DNA of 64,000 nucleotides from Dicaeum eximium (GCA_013396995.1 VWZP01008598.1:277382-341381), one strand, 5' to 3'; shown: positions 48,876-62,689, counted from the stretch's first letter. A program made the numbers and translations. Notes: a model not told the origin generated them from the letters alone.

Positions 48876-51800
48876 TGTCTGAGATAAGATGACTGGTGCT
48901 AATCAAAGGTGGTTTACTTTGAGCTCATTGTCAGCCTCACAGTAAAAATGGGAAGAGTCAGGTCTCCTTATGCAGTCTGTTGGAAACTTCCATAAAATTC
49001 AGTTTGTAGTTGTCCTTTCCTGTGACCATGCACATGCTGTAAGTACTTCGTGCATTTGTTTGTGGACTTGAAACCCATCCTGAAACAAAATGCGGTTGTT
49101 TTAACACTTTCTTCCATAGATACATATCTGTTTTAACTAATTATTTATATACTTAGTACATGCATGCATTCTGCTGCTTGAATTTGTAGCTGAAGTTAAA
49201 CTATTGCTTGTCTATTTTTCATTATTTTCAGCCAACATTCATTTGTCATACAGTCCAGCAGAAGTTTGAGGGATACATGGATTTTGGCAAAGATATCTCA
49301 TGTGAGCAGTTCAGGCTTTCTGTCTAGCTAAACTGGCAATTTGCAGTATTCTTCATTGAATCTTGTTGATGTGAACATAGCAGGGGTGACTGTTTAAATT
49401 GTGGCTTCATATTTTAGGACAGGCAGTAATCTACTGAGGTTGGGTGATGAGGAATTTATAACTATTCCTATAATAACCCTCTGGCCAAAAAATAAATTTG
49501 ATTTGTACATTTTTTCTCTAATAATAAGAAGAGAAAAATGTCTATGACATAGGTTGATATAATACAATTTTTTCATAGCAACAGTTGTGGCTTCAGGAAA
49601 TTGAAACCTTATAAATGTTGGCTCGGCACATGGACTTTTGGACAAACTTTTTCAGTAAAACTGTCAAACCAAGTGGAAAAAAAATTCCTAAAATACCTAA
49701 ATAATTCCTTTTCCTTGGATTCTGGAAAAGATACCTGGTATACCCTTTGGTCGCTAGGCTGTTAAAGTGTTGGAGTCTTTTTTTTTTTTCCCCTCCCAAG
49801 TTTTCTTTTTTTCCTCATCCCTTCGAGCACCAGCAGACTCATCTGTTGAAACTCTACCCCCTGTGGTTCAAGTACATTCCTCCTATCAACCTTTTCACCC
49901 CACCTCCCACTGTCCCCCTTCACACATGCACTAAAATCTCTTTTGCTCATCAAACTTGCAAAATTCAGGCCTAGATGTGGGGTCTGATTCTGAACTCTAC
50001 TTTATGTAGGTCTAAAATCACTTCTATAGATATGCATAACTTCTCTTGTTGTGCTTAATCTTCTTTTTCTTAAAAAAAAAAAAAAAAGGCAGAAAATCTG
50101 AAAAAGTCAGAAGTTCCATTGGAGACCAATAGACACAACATTTAGTGTGGTGGTTGTAACTACTCATGAAAAAGGAGAAGGGGGCAGGAAAAGGAGCCAG
50201 TCAACCAAAAAGTCTACAAAATAAAATGGAAAGATCTTTTTCATTTTGGACTACTTAATACAATTTTAGCCATATATATGGCAAATAAAGATTTGACAGC
50301 TAGTGCCAGTTCCAGAAAATGAGAGAAAGAACATTAAAAAAAATCATTTAGACCTTGAAAAAAAATACTGGTTTTGTTTTTCTAATTGTAACTAATATTA
50401 GAAGTAGGTCAGTTTATGTGGTCTTTTTTGAAACTACCGATTTTCATATTTTGGAGCTAAAATTGAAACTTTTACAGAAGTGCAAACGTGGAAAACAATT
50501 TTGAAAAGGGAAAATAATCTCGCTGCCCTGTGTTGCTCCAAGCCTTTCTCTGTCCTGGCTTTTTTCTCTGACGTATTTGGACAAACTGTAGAAACGTAGG
50601 CATCTGTTCTGCCCTCTGTATGAAATGGTGATTTCAGTCTGTATTTCTTGGATTAGCCTTTAGATGTAACCACATACAGCATATTCCATAAACTTTTTTA
50701 ATATCCAATAGTCTGAGCTTTTATTTCTTGATCTGCTACAAATAGCTAATTTGTTCCTTCAGCTACCTTAGGAATTTAGCTTGTTGGAAGAGAGTCTGGG
50801 TGTGTGTTGGGGTAACAACAGTTGGTCATGTCATGCTGTGTTGGGATGATTTTCTGGAAGGTAGAGGTTGCAAAGACTTCATCCCCTGCAGCTGTAAGTG
50901 ACTCAGAAGACACATTATGATAAAGGAGAAATGTCTGCTGAGAGGGAAGGGAAAAAAAAAATCTGCATAATTTTTAATCCAAGTTGGAATTCAAGTTCTA
51001 TTTTGATACAAATGCAGAAATAAAATGGTCTTGGGCTGTTTACACTGGGATTTTATATTGGCCTCCCAGCTCGTAGGCCAGATCCACAATTCAGTGGTGT
51101 GTGGATTAAAATTAAACCAGTAGGTTTTAAGATTTTTTTTTCTATATGCTCCAAATTGCTTAAATTTTGTAAAATTATTAATTTCAGTCTAGAAATGGAG
51201 AGGCCTCTAGCTTTGAATTAATTCTGTATAATTAATATACGAAGGTTGAAAAAACCAACTGTACTGGCCTATAGGCTATGTTTTTTAATTAAAGGAATGA
51301 TGGCATAAAGGAAAAAGCAGTTGGACTTCCCTCCCCTAAATCAGTACATAGTCCACCAAACTAGACTAGAAAATCAAACGTAAGTCAACTCGTAGGTCCT
51401 TTGTTTCCAACTAATTGTCCTTGCTGTGTTCATTGGTCTCCATAAGCTTGGCTAAGGGGATAAGCCTTGCTTTCCTGTCTTGAGGCTTTTTTCTCTTGAT
51501 CTATTGAAATTCAGAGTTGAGGACCCCCTTTAGAGAATGTCCTGTGGGTAGCTGTCTCCTCTGTAACAAAGGAGCCCCAGCTGTGGATGTGGATTGAATG
51601 GAGAGGTAGCCTCTCCGGCTAGCAATTTGAAGTAATTTAGGAGAACCGGTAGTTCTAATTTAAATTAGAAATGGTACACCTGAGTCAGCACAGTTTTGAT
51701 ACTGCTGATGTCTTGCTTTTGAATTCAGACAGTACCTGGGCAGGTCCCGTGTTTTCTGCTACAGGATGTTTATGAGATATGCAACTAGTGGAATCACACT

Positions 51801-52332
51801 GTGCAACTATGTAGTTTTGACATGATGGAAGAGACATTGTAAATCACTGGTTTGATATTGGAAGAACGTGGTTTTGGTCTTTGCATCAGGTAAAGCCTGG
51901 TGCCCTGAATGAGTGCATGGTCAGGATGGCTGCCCTCCAATGTTTCAATGCAAGCAGTGTTCCAACAGGAAGGACGGAGAGGGGAATTCAGGTGTGCCAC
52001 ACAGTACAGATTCTGGTAAGAAGTGCATAACACCAGTTGACAGGGCTCATAAAATGTTTTCTACATCTTCTAGCTTCTTCATCCCAGTCTGTTTCCAGCA
52101 GCCTTCTCTGTGTCAAGGTAGAGAAGTGTTAGTTATGGATGTATAATTACAGCTACACATGTAATTAACTGCTTTATCAGTAGTAGCCAGGGGGAAAGAG
52201 AGTTGTGGGTTTTCAGTATTGTGGTCCATGTGTGTTGTCATTTCATATGCACACTACATAGGACAAGAGACATGACTTAGAGAAGCCTTGGGAGAAAAAT
52301 ACTTTTGTTAAAAATTAATCTGGGCCAGAGAA
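48876..52332. other. Non-coding stretch, no gene recognised
   Basis: Contains a pyrimidine-rich region at 49775-49930 and an A16 run at 50072-50087. No transposon was recognised and open frames stay below 85 codons. Confidence 0.55.
50072..50087. repeat. Poly-A run (16)
   Basis: An uninterrupted A tract without a recognisable element body. Confidence 0.85.
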
Positions 52333-52384
52333 CAATTTGGGTTGAAAGGGACCTTTAAAGATCATCTAGTCTGAACTCCAGGAC
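52333..52384 (-). mobile_element. CR1 LINE 3' fragment, antisense
   Basis: The plus strand reads 'aatttgggttgaaagggacc' and then 'tttaaagatcatctagtctg', the reverse complement of the segment just before the CR1 tail. About 50 bases survive and the tail octamers themselves are not clear. The element's sense strand is minus, opposite to the other copies in the window. Confidence 0.8.
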
Positions 52385-55300
52385 CTATTTTTTTTCCCAA
52401 AAGTAGTACCACTGGAAAAAAGAGTTAATCAGTCAAATGCTAGCTTGTGAGAGCTGCAGCAAGATCTCTTAATTTACTGTATTTACTGAAAGAGAAAGGT
52501 AAGTCTGGTCAGTGTGGTCTCTTGATCTTTACTTGTTCTATGGGAGAAGTTACAAGTGGGAGAAAGACAAGGTTGTGTTCTTGTATTGATAAAGATAACC
52601 TGAAGTGGTTAGGAAACTTGGAGGTTGTTTTGAGCATCTTCTCAACATTTATTTAAAAATACAAGTGTAAACAGTAGGTCAAATGTAGACATAAAGATAT
52701 ATATATTTGCAAGCTATTTTTTGAATAAAAGCTGGGAATTGCCTTCTCTAGGGACAGCATGGACAGTAGGTCACAGCTAGGTTACTGATATATGAAGTTC
52801 CTGCTGTAATTGGAGTGCTTTGGTGAGATGATTTAGCCAAACAGGGCAGAAAATATCTGCAATCAATTTTTTTCAGATACAGGCAGAGCTGAACAGCTCT
52901 ATTGAATTATATAGTGGAATTCCCACCAGACACTGGGAAAAGCTCAGGGCAGCTTCATTTGGGTTTGACTGTCCAGTATTTGTATTGAATAAGCCTGTAT
53001 ATCAACTGTAGGTAGAAATTCTCAAACTCTCTTAGTATATGCTAAAGACAAAAAAAAAACAAACCTGTTTAAAATATGTTAAATTCAGTTTGAGAAATCT
53101 GCTATTGTTTTCATTTTTTACTCTGATGGTGGGACAAAGCCTAGTGAACATAAAGTCAAAGAAAAAGGAATGTTTTAGAAGGCACTTTGTCAATGGAAAT
53201 GAACATAGGAGGTTTTAAAATATTACTGGACAACTGACATGAGCTCTTAAAGGAGTGTATATAAAGACTCTCTGGAACGATCTAGATTTCATGAGTGAAG
53301 GACCATCTCTTTTTCCTCTCTGAATTAGAGCAGATTGTTCTGTAATAAAGATTGTCTCTAGATAAAAGACTATGAAGTAGCAATATGATTCAGTTGAAAA
53401 ATACTAACCCTTGACATTCTCCATAATTTTCTGTTTTGTATTCATACTGATTTCATGTTGGGATATCTACACTTGAAACTGAAAAAACCTCTGAATATTT
53501 GGGGTTTTTATGTGTGTGTTTGGTTTGGGGGTGTTTCTTTGTTTATTTCAAAAGAAAAACTTAATCTGTAGCATTTTGCTATCTTGATGGAGAAAGCTGT
53601 GCAGCGGTTATCTTGGTCTTGTACAACTTTAACTGGTAATACCTTGTCATAATACTTCCACTAAAAATGTTAACCAAATAATCCTGAACAGTTGGCATAA
53701 CTCAGTTTCTCTTGCTAAAATAAAGTCACTCAGTACAGAGGTGCTAAACCTCTAGAGTTTGGCCTTTAGAAGCAGAAGAAAGAGAATTGTCTCAGTTACA
53801 CAGTGCTGTGAACACTGCTTCTTCATTTGTGAGCAGTGTGTAACATCTTGGTGCAGAGAATTAGTCCACATAGTCGCAGTTCAGTGCTTAAAGTCTTGAA
53901 TGAAAAAAAGAGGTCAAAGAAAGGAAGGCACCTTCCTTGAATTGTGTAAGAAATTGATGCAGACTTAAAATATGCAGAGTTACTTTTTCTTTTCTAAGGT
54001 CTAAAACTGGTCTTCAGCTACTTCTGGTCCCATTGAGGAATTCAGGAAATCAGTGAAAGCCGTGTGTGATACATGTGATAATTGCAAAGGCTTTTGCTAT
54101 TTGCAGACCAATCCGGATACCTCAAGGGAAGAAATTATCTGCTTCTTTCCCACTGGTATGCTACTAAAGCAGAGTAAGTATTTAGGACGAAAAGGAGCTT
54201 CTCTCATTTTGTGTTAGTAGACAACTTTGTCTGAGGAGCAGCAGTTTACCTGTGGTTACTCTTGCAGACAAAAAGATTAGGTTACTGAAACATTGGCATA
54301 AAATAATGTGTCTTTCTGCAGTAGTTATTTAAAAGTATTTCTGACAAAAAATAGTGTTATTCTGCAGTTGGCAATGGCCCCCCTTGCATAACTATCAGAA
54401 GAAGAGCAAGACTGTATTAGAAGAACCAGCAGAAATTTGTGGCATTTGGTGTCACCATTTGCTTCTGCAGAAATGGACTACAAATACTAGAAGGTTATTT
54501 ACATCTGTGGGTATATGAATCCCCAGTATAATGTGTTCTGTTCTGCAGAGCATTTTATGTAGGTAGGAGGAGCAGGTATTCATTGCTCATGAAAAGCGTT
54601 GTACGTTACCTGCCCCTTCAGAAGGGAAATTTTATGTGTTTATATTTAAAAGCTGCCAATGCCAGAGGCAATTTTTTTTATTATTGTTCTTATTTTAAAA
54701 ACCGTATATTTGACCTCCTTATCCCCAGAGATTGTTCAGTTTCAGACTCTTTGTTGGAACTGTACTGCCAGGAGCCTTCCTGGCCTCTGGCACTATCAAC
54801 AGAAAATGCAGCTCTTGAAAGAATGGATTATAGTTTCAGAAAGGCTACTGGAGGGGGTAGAGGATACCAAGACTGGCAGTGAAAGGCAGAACTTGGCATT
54901 GTAAAGAAATGGCAGAATTCAGATTTCTTGAAGCTTTTGATGATGGTAGAATAAAATTGAATGAAGGAGGAGAAAAGAGAAATTAAACAAGTGGAAAGGG
55001 AAAGCATTAGTAGGTCCCAAAAGGGGAGGGGAAGGTATTGTTGAGCTTATTTAGGTCCTGTCTTTTTTGCAAGATAAGCCTGAAAGAGGGAATTTGTGAT
55101 CTCCAGTGTTTCAGTTTAGTAATTTAAATCTATGTTATATTTAATTTCGGGGGTGTTCCCTCACACAAAGTCACACAAGCTTAGTCTGTCAGGCATATGG
55201 AAACTGAGGTTGAGTATCTGAGCTGTTGTATAACTTCTAACCGACTGAAGAGTGGAAGAGCAGAACACAGTGGCACATTCATTAGGTAAGTATTCCTCAG

Positions 55301-58300
55301 TCCTCCACAGCTCTCACACATGCTCAATTTTATATAATATATTGCCCAGCTGGATGCAGGTTCACTAGCTGATGGCAGGGCAGGACTGTAACAAGTTTGC
55401 AAACAAACTTTGCATCCTCTGGGGAGAATGGTGAAGCTCAAGTCGCAGCTTGGATTATCCTGCAAGTCAGGAGGCATACAAACTGGCTGCTGCTTCAGAA
55501 AGGTCACTGGGCTTTCTCATTCCTTTTCTTTTTATTTCTTCCCTCTCCATCCTTGCTGTCTGCTGTTGCAGAGCCTGATTGAGTCCTCGGCAGACAGCGT
55601 TACGGGTTGTCTACCATAAGGCTGCAGTGGGAGTAAGGAAGCTCTTGAGCTTTTAAGGCCAATCCTAGATTATTCTGGGTCCTTTAAGGTGGGTGTATGG
55701 GCATGAAGACAAGAAAGATTCTTATTAAATGACAATTAAATATGAATTTAACTGTTGCTCCTATTAATTCCGCACAAACCAAGACAGATTTTGAGTATAT
55801 TCTTTTTTGCAGTACAGGTATGAATAATGATGGAGAAAATAAACCCATGGGTCAGATCAACTGGGTGGGAAGAGCCCATCTTGTGCAGCTGCAGCTATGC
55901 TTCTGACCATAGCTACTTTCTGAACAGCTTGGAAAGCCTTCCTATGAGGATTTTTGCTATTTAGACAATGAGAGATTGTTATCTGCTCTCAGGAAGCATT
56001 CTTTTAATCAAAATATTTGGCTTTTATATCCATGCACACACATGCATGTGTGCAAACCTGCAGTACAACAGCACAGTGGGGTCTAGGCTTATTATTTTAA
56101 TGGTAGAGAATATTAAGAAATTAGCCAGTAAGCCAGATGAAAAACTGAGTTCCTGCAAATTTAATTGGAACTGTGGTTGGATAAAGAACACAGGCATATG
56201 GCTGTGTTCTTTATCAAAAAAATCTGAAGTCTGCTGGCTTAATGGTTTTCATCTCATTTCACTGGCCTTTGATCCTGAGAATTTTGTATAGCTAATAAAT
56301 TCAGCCACTAGTGAATTATTCACTATACATTTCAGAGATTCACTATGCTACAAAAATTGTGATATCTGTCTCGTAGTGAGGATGAACATTATGCTGGAGC
56401 AGTTGGGTGTCTCGGATGTGTAGTGAGGCACAGAGTTAAAGCCAGGCTATTCTTTGTTGCTGTAAACACATCTCTGGCTTGCTGTTGGAGCATGGTTGCT
56501 TAGATTATACTGTTGCTCTGAGAAAATGCTGGTTGGAGGGCCGCCTTTTAAGTGTTGAACATCATTTATAATTATGGGATCTTAGCATATTTTCTTAAAA
56601 GCTGAAAGGAAATTAAATTAAACAGTCCTCCATGCTGTTTTGACTTCTGCTTTAGGAAATGGTGGCAGGTATTGGGGTAATAGGCAACACATTTGAAAGT
56701 TTTCCCTAAATGTTGTTGCAAGGCCTGTGAAAATGAGTGGATCTCCAGAGTACTAAAAGAGAATAAAGATTTATTGTTTGCTGTAAAGCTACTGGTGGAG
56801 GGAGTAGTTACACTAAAGCAAGGTGAAGCTTAAATTTAAACAAAGCTGTCTGTTCCGCTCCATATAGGTAGAAACATGTAGGTATACTTCTTCTGAAATA
56901 AGCACCTTTTTAGAAGGTCTTGGAGAGGAAATGCAGTGAGTTAGTGTGTAGATTAGTTTATGGGCTTGTGCATAAACTTAGATTCTCTCCTTACACTTAC
57001 TCCTGAAGAGGAGCCACACTGTCTTAAGCACATAGCATTTTACTTTAACTGCAAATTTTGTCATGGAGGCAGGCAAAATGAGGGGAGAGAAAAGAGTGTT
57101 TGCAGATATAAGTTGCTGTCCTGCCTGTTTGGCAGTTCTAGATATCAGCAGCATGTGGAGAGTTACTGGCAGGCTTACAGGTAATGTGGAGCTCCAGCCC
57201 TGTGGCTGCCAATGAAGCCAGCACTTACTAATAACTGACTAATTGTTTCTGTCACACCTGCACAAGCCTTTCTAACTCTCTGAAACACATTAGCATTCAT
57301 GAGAAGTTACTGAACCATGATGAATCACAAACACATTTTAAGTAATTCTTTTGTGATTCTCCTTGGGCCAAGTACACCTTTTCTGACTAAGACCTTGTTT
57401 TTCTACCTCATGAAACATTGTGTTTTATTTAGCCAGAGAATTGAAAGTCACAGAAATGAAACTCTCGGTGTACTCAGGCTTACCTTTTAATGGGGACTTC
57501 GTATTCTTGCTTCTGACATTTTACCTCTGAGCTTCATCATGTGATTAGATTAAAAAGCTCTGATCTGTGCTGGTTTTATTAATGCAGTAATATGGCTAGA
57601 TCACATAATCTGACACATCAGTTGTGAAGCTTTGGATGCCAGTTCTGCCACGTCCCTGGGTGTTCACCCAGTGAGCAGCTGGTTTCCACTGGCTGTGAGG
57701 AAGAGGGCTGTGTCCGTTTCAGTATTGCTCATGGAGTCAGATGATGGTTACTTGAACTGCATGGGAACTCCACAAGCCTTTTCCATATGACAGTGCCTGT
57801 GCTATTCCAGGATCTTGCTGTGATCTCACTAGTACATGCCTGCCAAGTGCTTAGTTTGATCTACTGTTCTCATTTGCAATGTAGACTTAGACAATCATGA
57901 AAGGAATGATTAAATCAGAGTGGGAATGACTATGCAAATAAGTGATGGAAGTGTAAGAGTGAATAGCAACAGCTATAGTTTTTTAATTTCAGTTATTTAT
58001 TTGAAAAGTTATTTGATGATAAGGTTGATCAAAAATGAAATGTTTTACTAGGGCTGAAAGGAGATGTTGTGCAATGAAATGGAAGTATTAGCTGAAATCA
58101 CATATAAACCAGAACCTTGGGTATAACTGGTGTTTCCAGCATGCTAAGCCAAAACTTCAGGATGGATTTCTGCTGGCAAGATGTTCTATAGGTGTGGAGA
58201 GCAAGCAGATCTGCTGCTTGAAAGAGTTGGGTCATTCCTGCCACCCTCTGAAGTTTTAGCTTGGTACCCTAAGAAACAGCAACAGATTCTGCTGCTTCTA

Positions 58301-58800
58301 TGTATGGGATTTGTGTCTCTTTTCTCCTTTTCTACTCTACTTTTAAATTGTCAGCTGAATCAAAACAAGTCCATAGAGCAATAGAGGTCCCAAAGATGCA
58401 AAGTTCAGACAGCTTTTTGAAAGTAGGAAGCTGGACAGAGCAGAAATTCTAAGGGAAAGGTTCTGGGGTGAACCTTATTAAATAGCTAGAAACATGCAGC
58501 AGGAATTCAGATGGGTTTGCCTTAACCCTGCTGCTCACATGGAAGGTCTTTGCTCTCTTTGGTTAGACAAATGTATAAGAAAATAATATTTTGCTTTTTT
58601 TAAGGAAAAATGAAATGAAAGTCCTGAAAGCCAAAACTTGTACTAAAATTAGATTGTCATCTCTTAATTTACCTGACTTCTACTCTGAAACTTGCAGGCT
58701 GTGACTTTCTACAACTATTCTGACAATGAAGCTTTGTGTAAACTTCTAGATAAGTGAGATTCAGGCTGCTCTAGCAATTTCATCAGTGTTTAAATAAAAA
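52385..58800. other. Non-coding stretch, no gene recognised
   Basis: No transposon body or coding exon was recognised apart from the inverted repeat listed separately at 56180. A tatatatata run occurs near 52698. Overlapping 81- and 99-codon plus frames at 54583-54904 have no known motif. Confidence 0.55.
56180..56215. repeat. Perfect inverted repeat, 14-bp arms, 8-base loop
   Basis: The left arm gataaagaacacag (56180-56193) is exactly complementary to ctgtgttctttatc (56202-56215), with loop gcatatgg. After one mismatch two further T-A pairs could extend the stem. It is the longest of three perfect hairpins in the window, and each has a different sequence. Confidence 0.88.
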
Positions 58801-58836
58801 TACTAGTAAGCATTAAAAACTAGTAAACATTAAAAA
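58801..58836 (+). repeat. Short tandem duplication (two 17-bp units)
   Basis: ACTAGTAAGCATTAAAA is followed immediately by ACTAGTAAACATTAAAA, with one difference. A local slippage duplication. Confidence 0.8.
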
Positions 58837-59389
58837 CTTCAAAATTCCAACTAAGCAATATATTTTAAACACTTTTAGGATGTCCTGCTCTGCTCATGAA
58901 AGAGTATTGCTAATGAAGGAGACCTAACAAAACCAAAAAAAGGTACTGTGTGTCCATATGGGAGAGTGCTGTGCAGATGGTAGACAAATACAGAGGAACA
59001 GTTATAAAATCCTGCTGTAATGAAGAGCTCAACTAAAAAGAAATTTTCACTGTCCAGTAAGGATGGATTACAAATTAATTTTGTGTTTGAAGCTTTAAAA
59101 CATCCTAAAGCACAAACTCACGTTGCTTAGTTTTACTGTAACTGTAAAGTCCACAGGTTGGTTTTTTTCTTTTTATAAATATTTTAAATTCTGCAGGGAT
59201 GCAGAAGGGTAGACCATGATGGTTAATGAAAATAGGATGTTTATTGTTTCCAAATGCTGGCTTGCTTATGAAGTAGAATTTATCTCCAGTTGGAGGACCC
59301 ATGTAAATTAAGATGGCCAGGGGCTATCAAGGCCAGATGAGGTCTTAGAGCTGGTCTGATAATAGCTTCTGCTGTAACTTTCCTCATGC

Positions 59390-59610
59390 CTCAGGTGGTG
59401 GCTTAGTTCTTCTTTTTGACCTGCAGATAGCCAAGAGCCTGACCAGGCTGACTTTTCTAGCTTGTGCTGGGAGGAAGAACTTGGGGGTCTTGTTTTTCCT
59501 CCTGGCCAATAGTGCCATGGCTTTCTTCTGGTACCTGCTCACAGATGAAATGAGTAGGTGCTATAAGTCAGTATCTCTCTTTTTGTTTTTAATAATTACT
59601 TTCCCTCCCC
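59390..59610 (+). other. GC-richer block with an open, hydrophobic plus-strand frame
   Basis: A block of higher GC than its surroundings is open on the plus strand for about 75 codons without an early ATG. It starts around 59375, holds a hydrophobic run (GVLFFLLANSAMAFFWYLL) and ends at a stop near 59620. A ctgcag lies at 59424-59429 and could act as an acceptor. The minus strand is also open and very basic (ARRKNKTPKFFLPAQ), which weakens the case for either. I do not recognise the protein. It may be an old transposon fragment or a chance frame. Confidence 0.12.
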
Positions 59611-59620
59611 ATGTTTAGCA

Positions 59621-61600
59621 TAAATTTCCTCTTCACTTTGAGCACAGCATGCTCCCTTGAGTTTGTGTCTCCCCATTCTAACACTTTAGATTAAGTAAGG
59701 ACCTTTTTTTGATGATACTCCTCTAGTGTAGGCCCTTGTAGTATCAAGACTCATGGACTGTCGTTATGTACATTCACCAATTGAAATATAGTTGTCATCT
59801 TGGCTGTGTTTTAGTCCACTCCAGTCCTAGCTGCCTTTCTTGCTTTAGTCTCTGAGGTTTTGTCTTTTCTGCCCTAAGTGTTTAAATTCTCACATATCCA
59901 TCTCATTTACAGATATCAAAATTAGATTTACTTTCAAAGTCTTTTTGAGAAGGAATGTGTGGGAATGTGTGTATTAACCATAAAAAATGTCAGTCCATTG
60001 GGAACCACATCATTTTACAGTTTGTGTTCTTACCTACTGATATTTTTAACTAGGTCGTGCCTTCCTTTCTTTCCTTCCCCCCATGTTAGGGAACAGTATT
60101 TGAGGTGAACTTTTTTCCTTTAGGATTTTGAATCCCAGTTAGAGCAGGATTGTTCATCTTTTACAGACATTAATTCTGGGTTACTGCTTCTGTAGCAGTC
60201 CTGAATATTATATGCCTCTTCTGGGTTTGTGGGTTAATGTTAATTTAATGCAATTATTTTCAGCTGCTGTCTATTCCCTTTAAATTCTATACTCTGCTGT
60301 GCTAAGGTAATGAAACACAGCTATTGTGGTGTACTCTGCTTCTTTCTTACTAAAGGCTGTTGTAATGTGGAAAGCACTAACTGAAAAGATTTTCCTGTCT
60401 GCAGCACATAAAAGTTCATAAAGGGCTGCAAGATTTTTTTGCTCTTCTAAATACATTTTTTTGCTTAGCCTTTTGCCACTTCCCTACATTTGAAATCTCC
60501 TTTTATCTTATGTGTCTTGGTTTTAAGAAAAATCCCTAAGTCTTAAAGTCAGTTGGTGATGGTATGGTGATTAAAAGTCTCTGGTCTGCTGGTTCACCTT
60601 TCACTCCAGTGCAGATGCTTCCTGAGCATCTATTACATGTTTTAAGAACCATATGTTCAGGATGGTGGAAGTTATGTTGGTTCATATACACAGAGCATCT
60701 GGAATGTGTTTCAGGATATTTGTCCTGGTCAGGCTGTTGGTAGCTTATCGCAATGGAAATCGCTGTGCTCCCAGGGCTGGACTGCTTTCCAGATAAGCTA
60801 AAAATGCCCACCTACTTGAAGAGGGTGCAGGATTCAACTTGAAGTCAGCAAAATGACTTCACTGCTGTATCATGTAGGAGGAGAGGATTCACTGCAAGGG
60901 AGGCAACATATGTTTAAACTTAAATATCATATAATTAGCCAAACTGGCAAAGGAAACTGTGAACAACATAAGGAATATGTATTAAGTCCATTTTATGATG
61001 TTTAAAGATTTCCCCAGTGTAAGAACCCCCACTCCAGTATTAATATTTTAAAAATGTTCTTATCCTACTAATATATACATTTGACTTTGTCAGCAGTAGT
61101 TATGTCAGCAAGACTTGAAGCTTGATTTGCTCAGTTTCTTCCCCAGGTGTGTTGATACACCTGTTGTGGTAGGGAATAAGCTCAGTCTGGGAACCCATCC
61201 AGGTTAAAAATAAATTTTTTAAATTTTATTCAGCTTATTTTTTTGCTTGCTGGAGGCTTGGATCCGTTCCCCATGTCACATCACAAATGCTTTGCCTAAT
61301 GTGACTGAAGGGCTCTGCTAGAGGGAGGGGATAAAGCAGGAGAGAAGGGAGAAGAAAGGACATGAATGGAAAATGTGGCCCCTGGGAGAAATGCCTTTGT
61401 AAATAGGGGGAGATCGTAGGCGTCAGTAAAGATGTAGCAAACTTGTGAATGAGAACAAGATGCCACTCTTCCAGCTGTACATATTTTAAAATAATATTAA
61501 CAAGTTTAACTGTGTGGGTATTCTTTATTTTTTAAGTGAAAAGATTATTTTATTCTTGGCATGGCAGATCCTAGTAAAATCAGCAAATCAGGCCCCTTTG
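59621..61600. other. Non-coding stretch, T-rich on the plus strand
   Basis: No gene or clear repeat. The plus strand looks T-rich over 59.6-60.6 kb by eye. No coding exon. Confidence 0.5.
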
Positions 61601-61626
61601 TTCTTTTTCTTTTTTTTTTTTTTTTT
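61601..61626. repeat. Poly-T run (17 uninterrupted)
   Basis: A T tract preceded by ttctttttc; low complexity, with no element attached. Confidence 0.85.
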
Positions 61627-61716
61627 ACTAACATATTATTCAAGCCTATAGGCTGTTTTTCACCAATATTAACAAGAGGCAGTCACTGCCTTGAAGATAC
61701 TGGCCTAATTGGACAA

Positions 61717-61763
61717 GATCATACAGAATAAGATCTGTAATATAGAGATCATACAGAATAAGG
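61717..61763 (+). repeat. Direct repeat, 17 bp exact, 30-bp period
   Basis: AGATCATACAGAATAAG occurs at 61717-61733 and again exactly at 61747-61763. The intervening bases are not a third copy. A recent small tandem duplication is the simplest explanation, since the copies have not diverged. Confidence 0.85.
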
Positions 61764-62689
61764 TCCCAGAGTCTGGGAGAGGAGCAGTGCCACCAAAAAG
61801 CAGTTTGACCAATTCTGTAAGTGGGTCAGAAGCTGAGTCAGTCACCGAGGCAGGTCTCCCATGTCTGTTAGCTTTCCTATTCCTAGCCCTGTCACACTGC
61901 CAATCTCTTTGGCTCTCTGCAGTAATCCCCTTTATCCCCTAGAACTGGACCTGAAGCCACCGACACAGGAGAGAAAAGGGGGAAGCAACAAGGGGTTTTG
62001 TTTATAAACTTTTCTGTGTAGTGCATGGTGTCCTGATGTTTGCTTGTTCTGGATGTGACATCCGTTTTTCATTGATGTTTGCTGTAGTTGGTGGTGCCAG
62101 CAGCAGCTACTTGCTCTGAGCACACGTGCGCGAGGTCTTGGGATGAAAATCCTTCAGCAGCGTGATCTGTTACACACACTGACTGAGAGCACTTCTGCTG
62201 CCTGCCTTAAACCCCTTGCTATACTGGTGTTTGAACCAGGGTAGCTATCAAACCCTTCTGTCCTTAGTGCAAACTGTTCCACAGGAGTGCGTGTTACCGA
62301 CCTTTTGTACCGTAGCCAGACTTAGGAGGAAAAAGTGGTTTGTACATTCTACAGTAACAGTGTTGCTACCATAACAGAGTTTTGTGCTTGTTTGCATTTT
62401 TCTGGATTTTTGGGTTTTTTAATACAAAAAGAAAAGCCTGAAAACGGAACTTTTCAGAAACTTTTCAAATTCTCTTTGTTTTTCATATGGTTTCAGTGGA
62501 ACCTCTTTGTGTATGAGGTGCTGTGAGGGGATGGTTCTGTTCAACTCTAGCTTCATGCTAGACCTTTATGCTTCATTTTAAGAGGGTTTCTTCTGCGTCT
62601 AGAAGAGTTTACAGCAGCTGTTATGTGCTGAAGAGCTGGAAAAAACTTTGTGAAAGTCTGGGAAGCAATTTTCATTTGAAGGCTTATGT
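61764..62689. other. Non-coding; contains a small CpG-richer segment
   Basis: Within 62120-62310 several CpGs cluster (cacacgtgcgcgagg, agcgtg, gtgcgtg, accgacc, accgtag), including a CACGTG E-box near 62122. This is well short of a CpG island. No gene is recognised. Confidence 0.45.
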
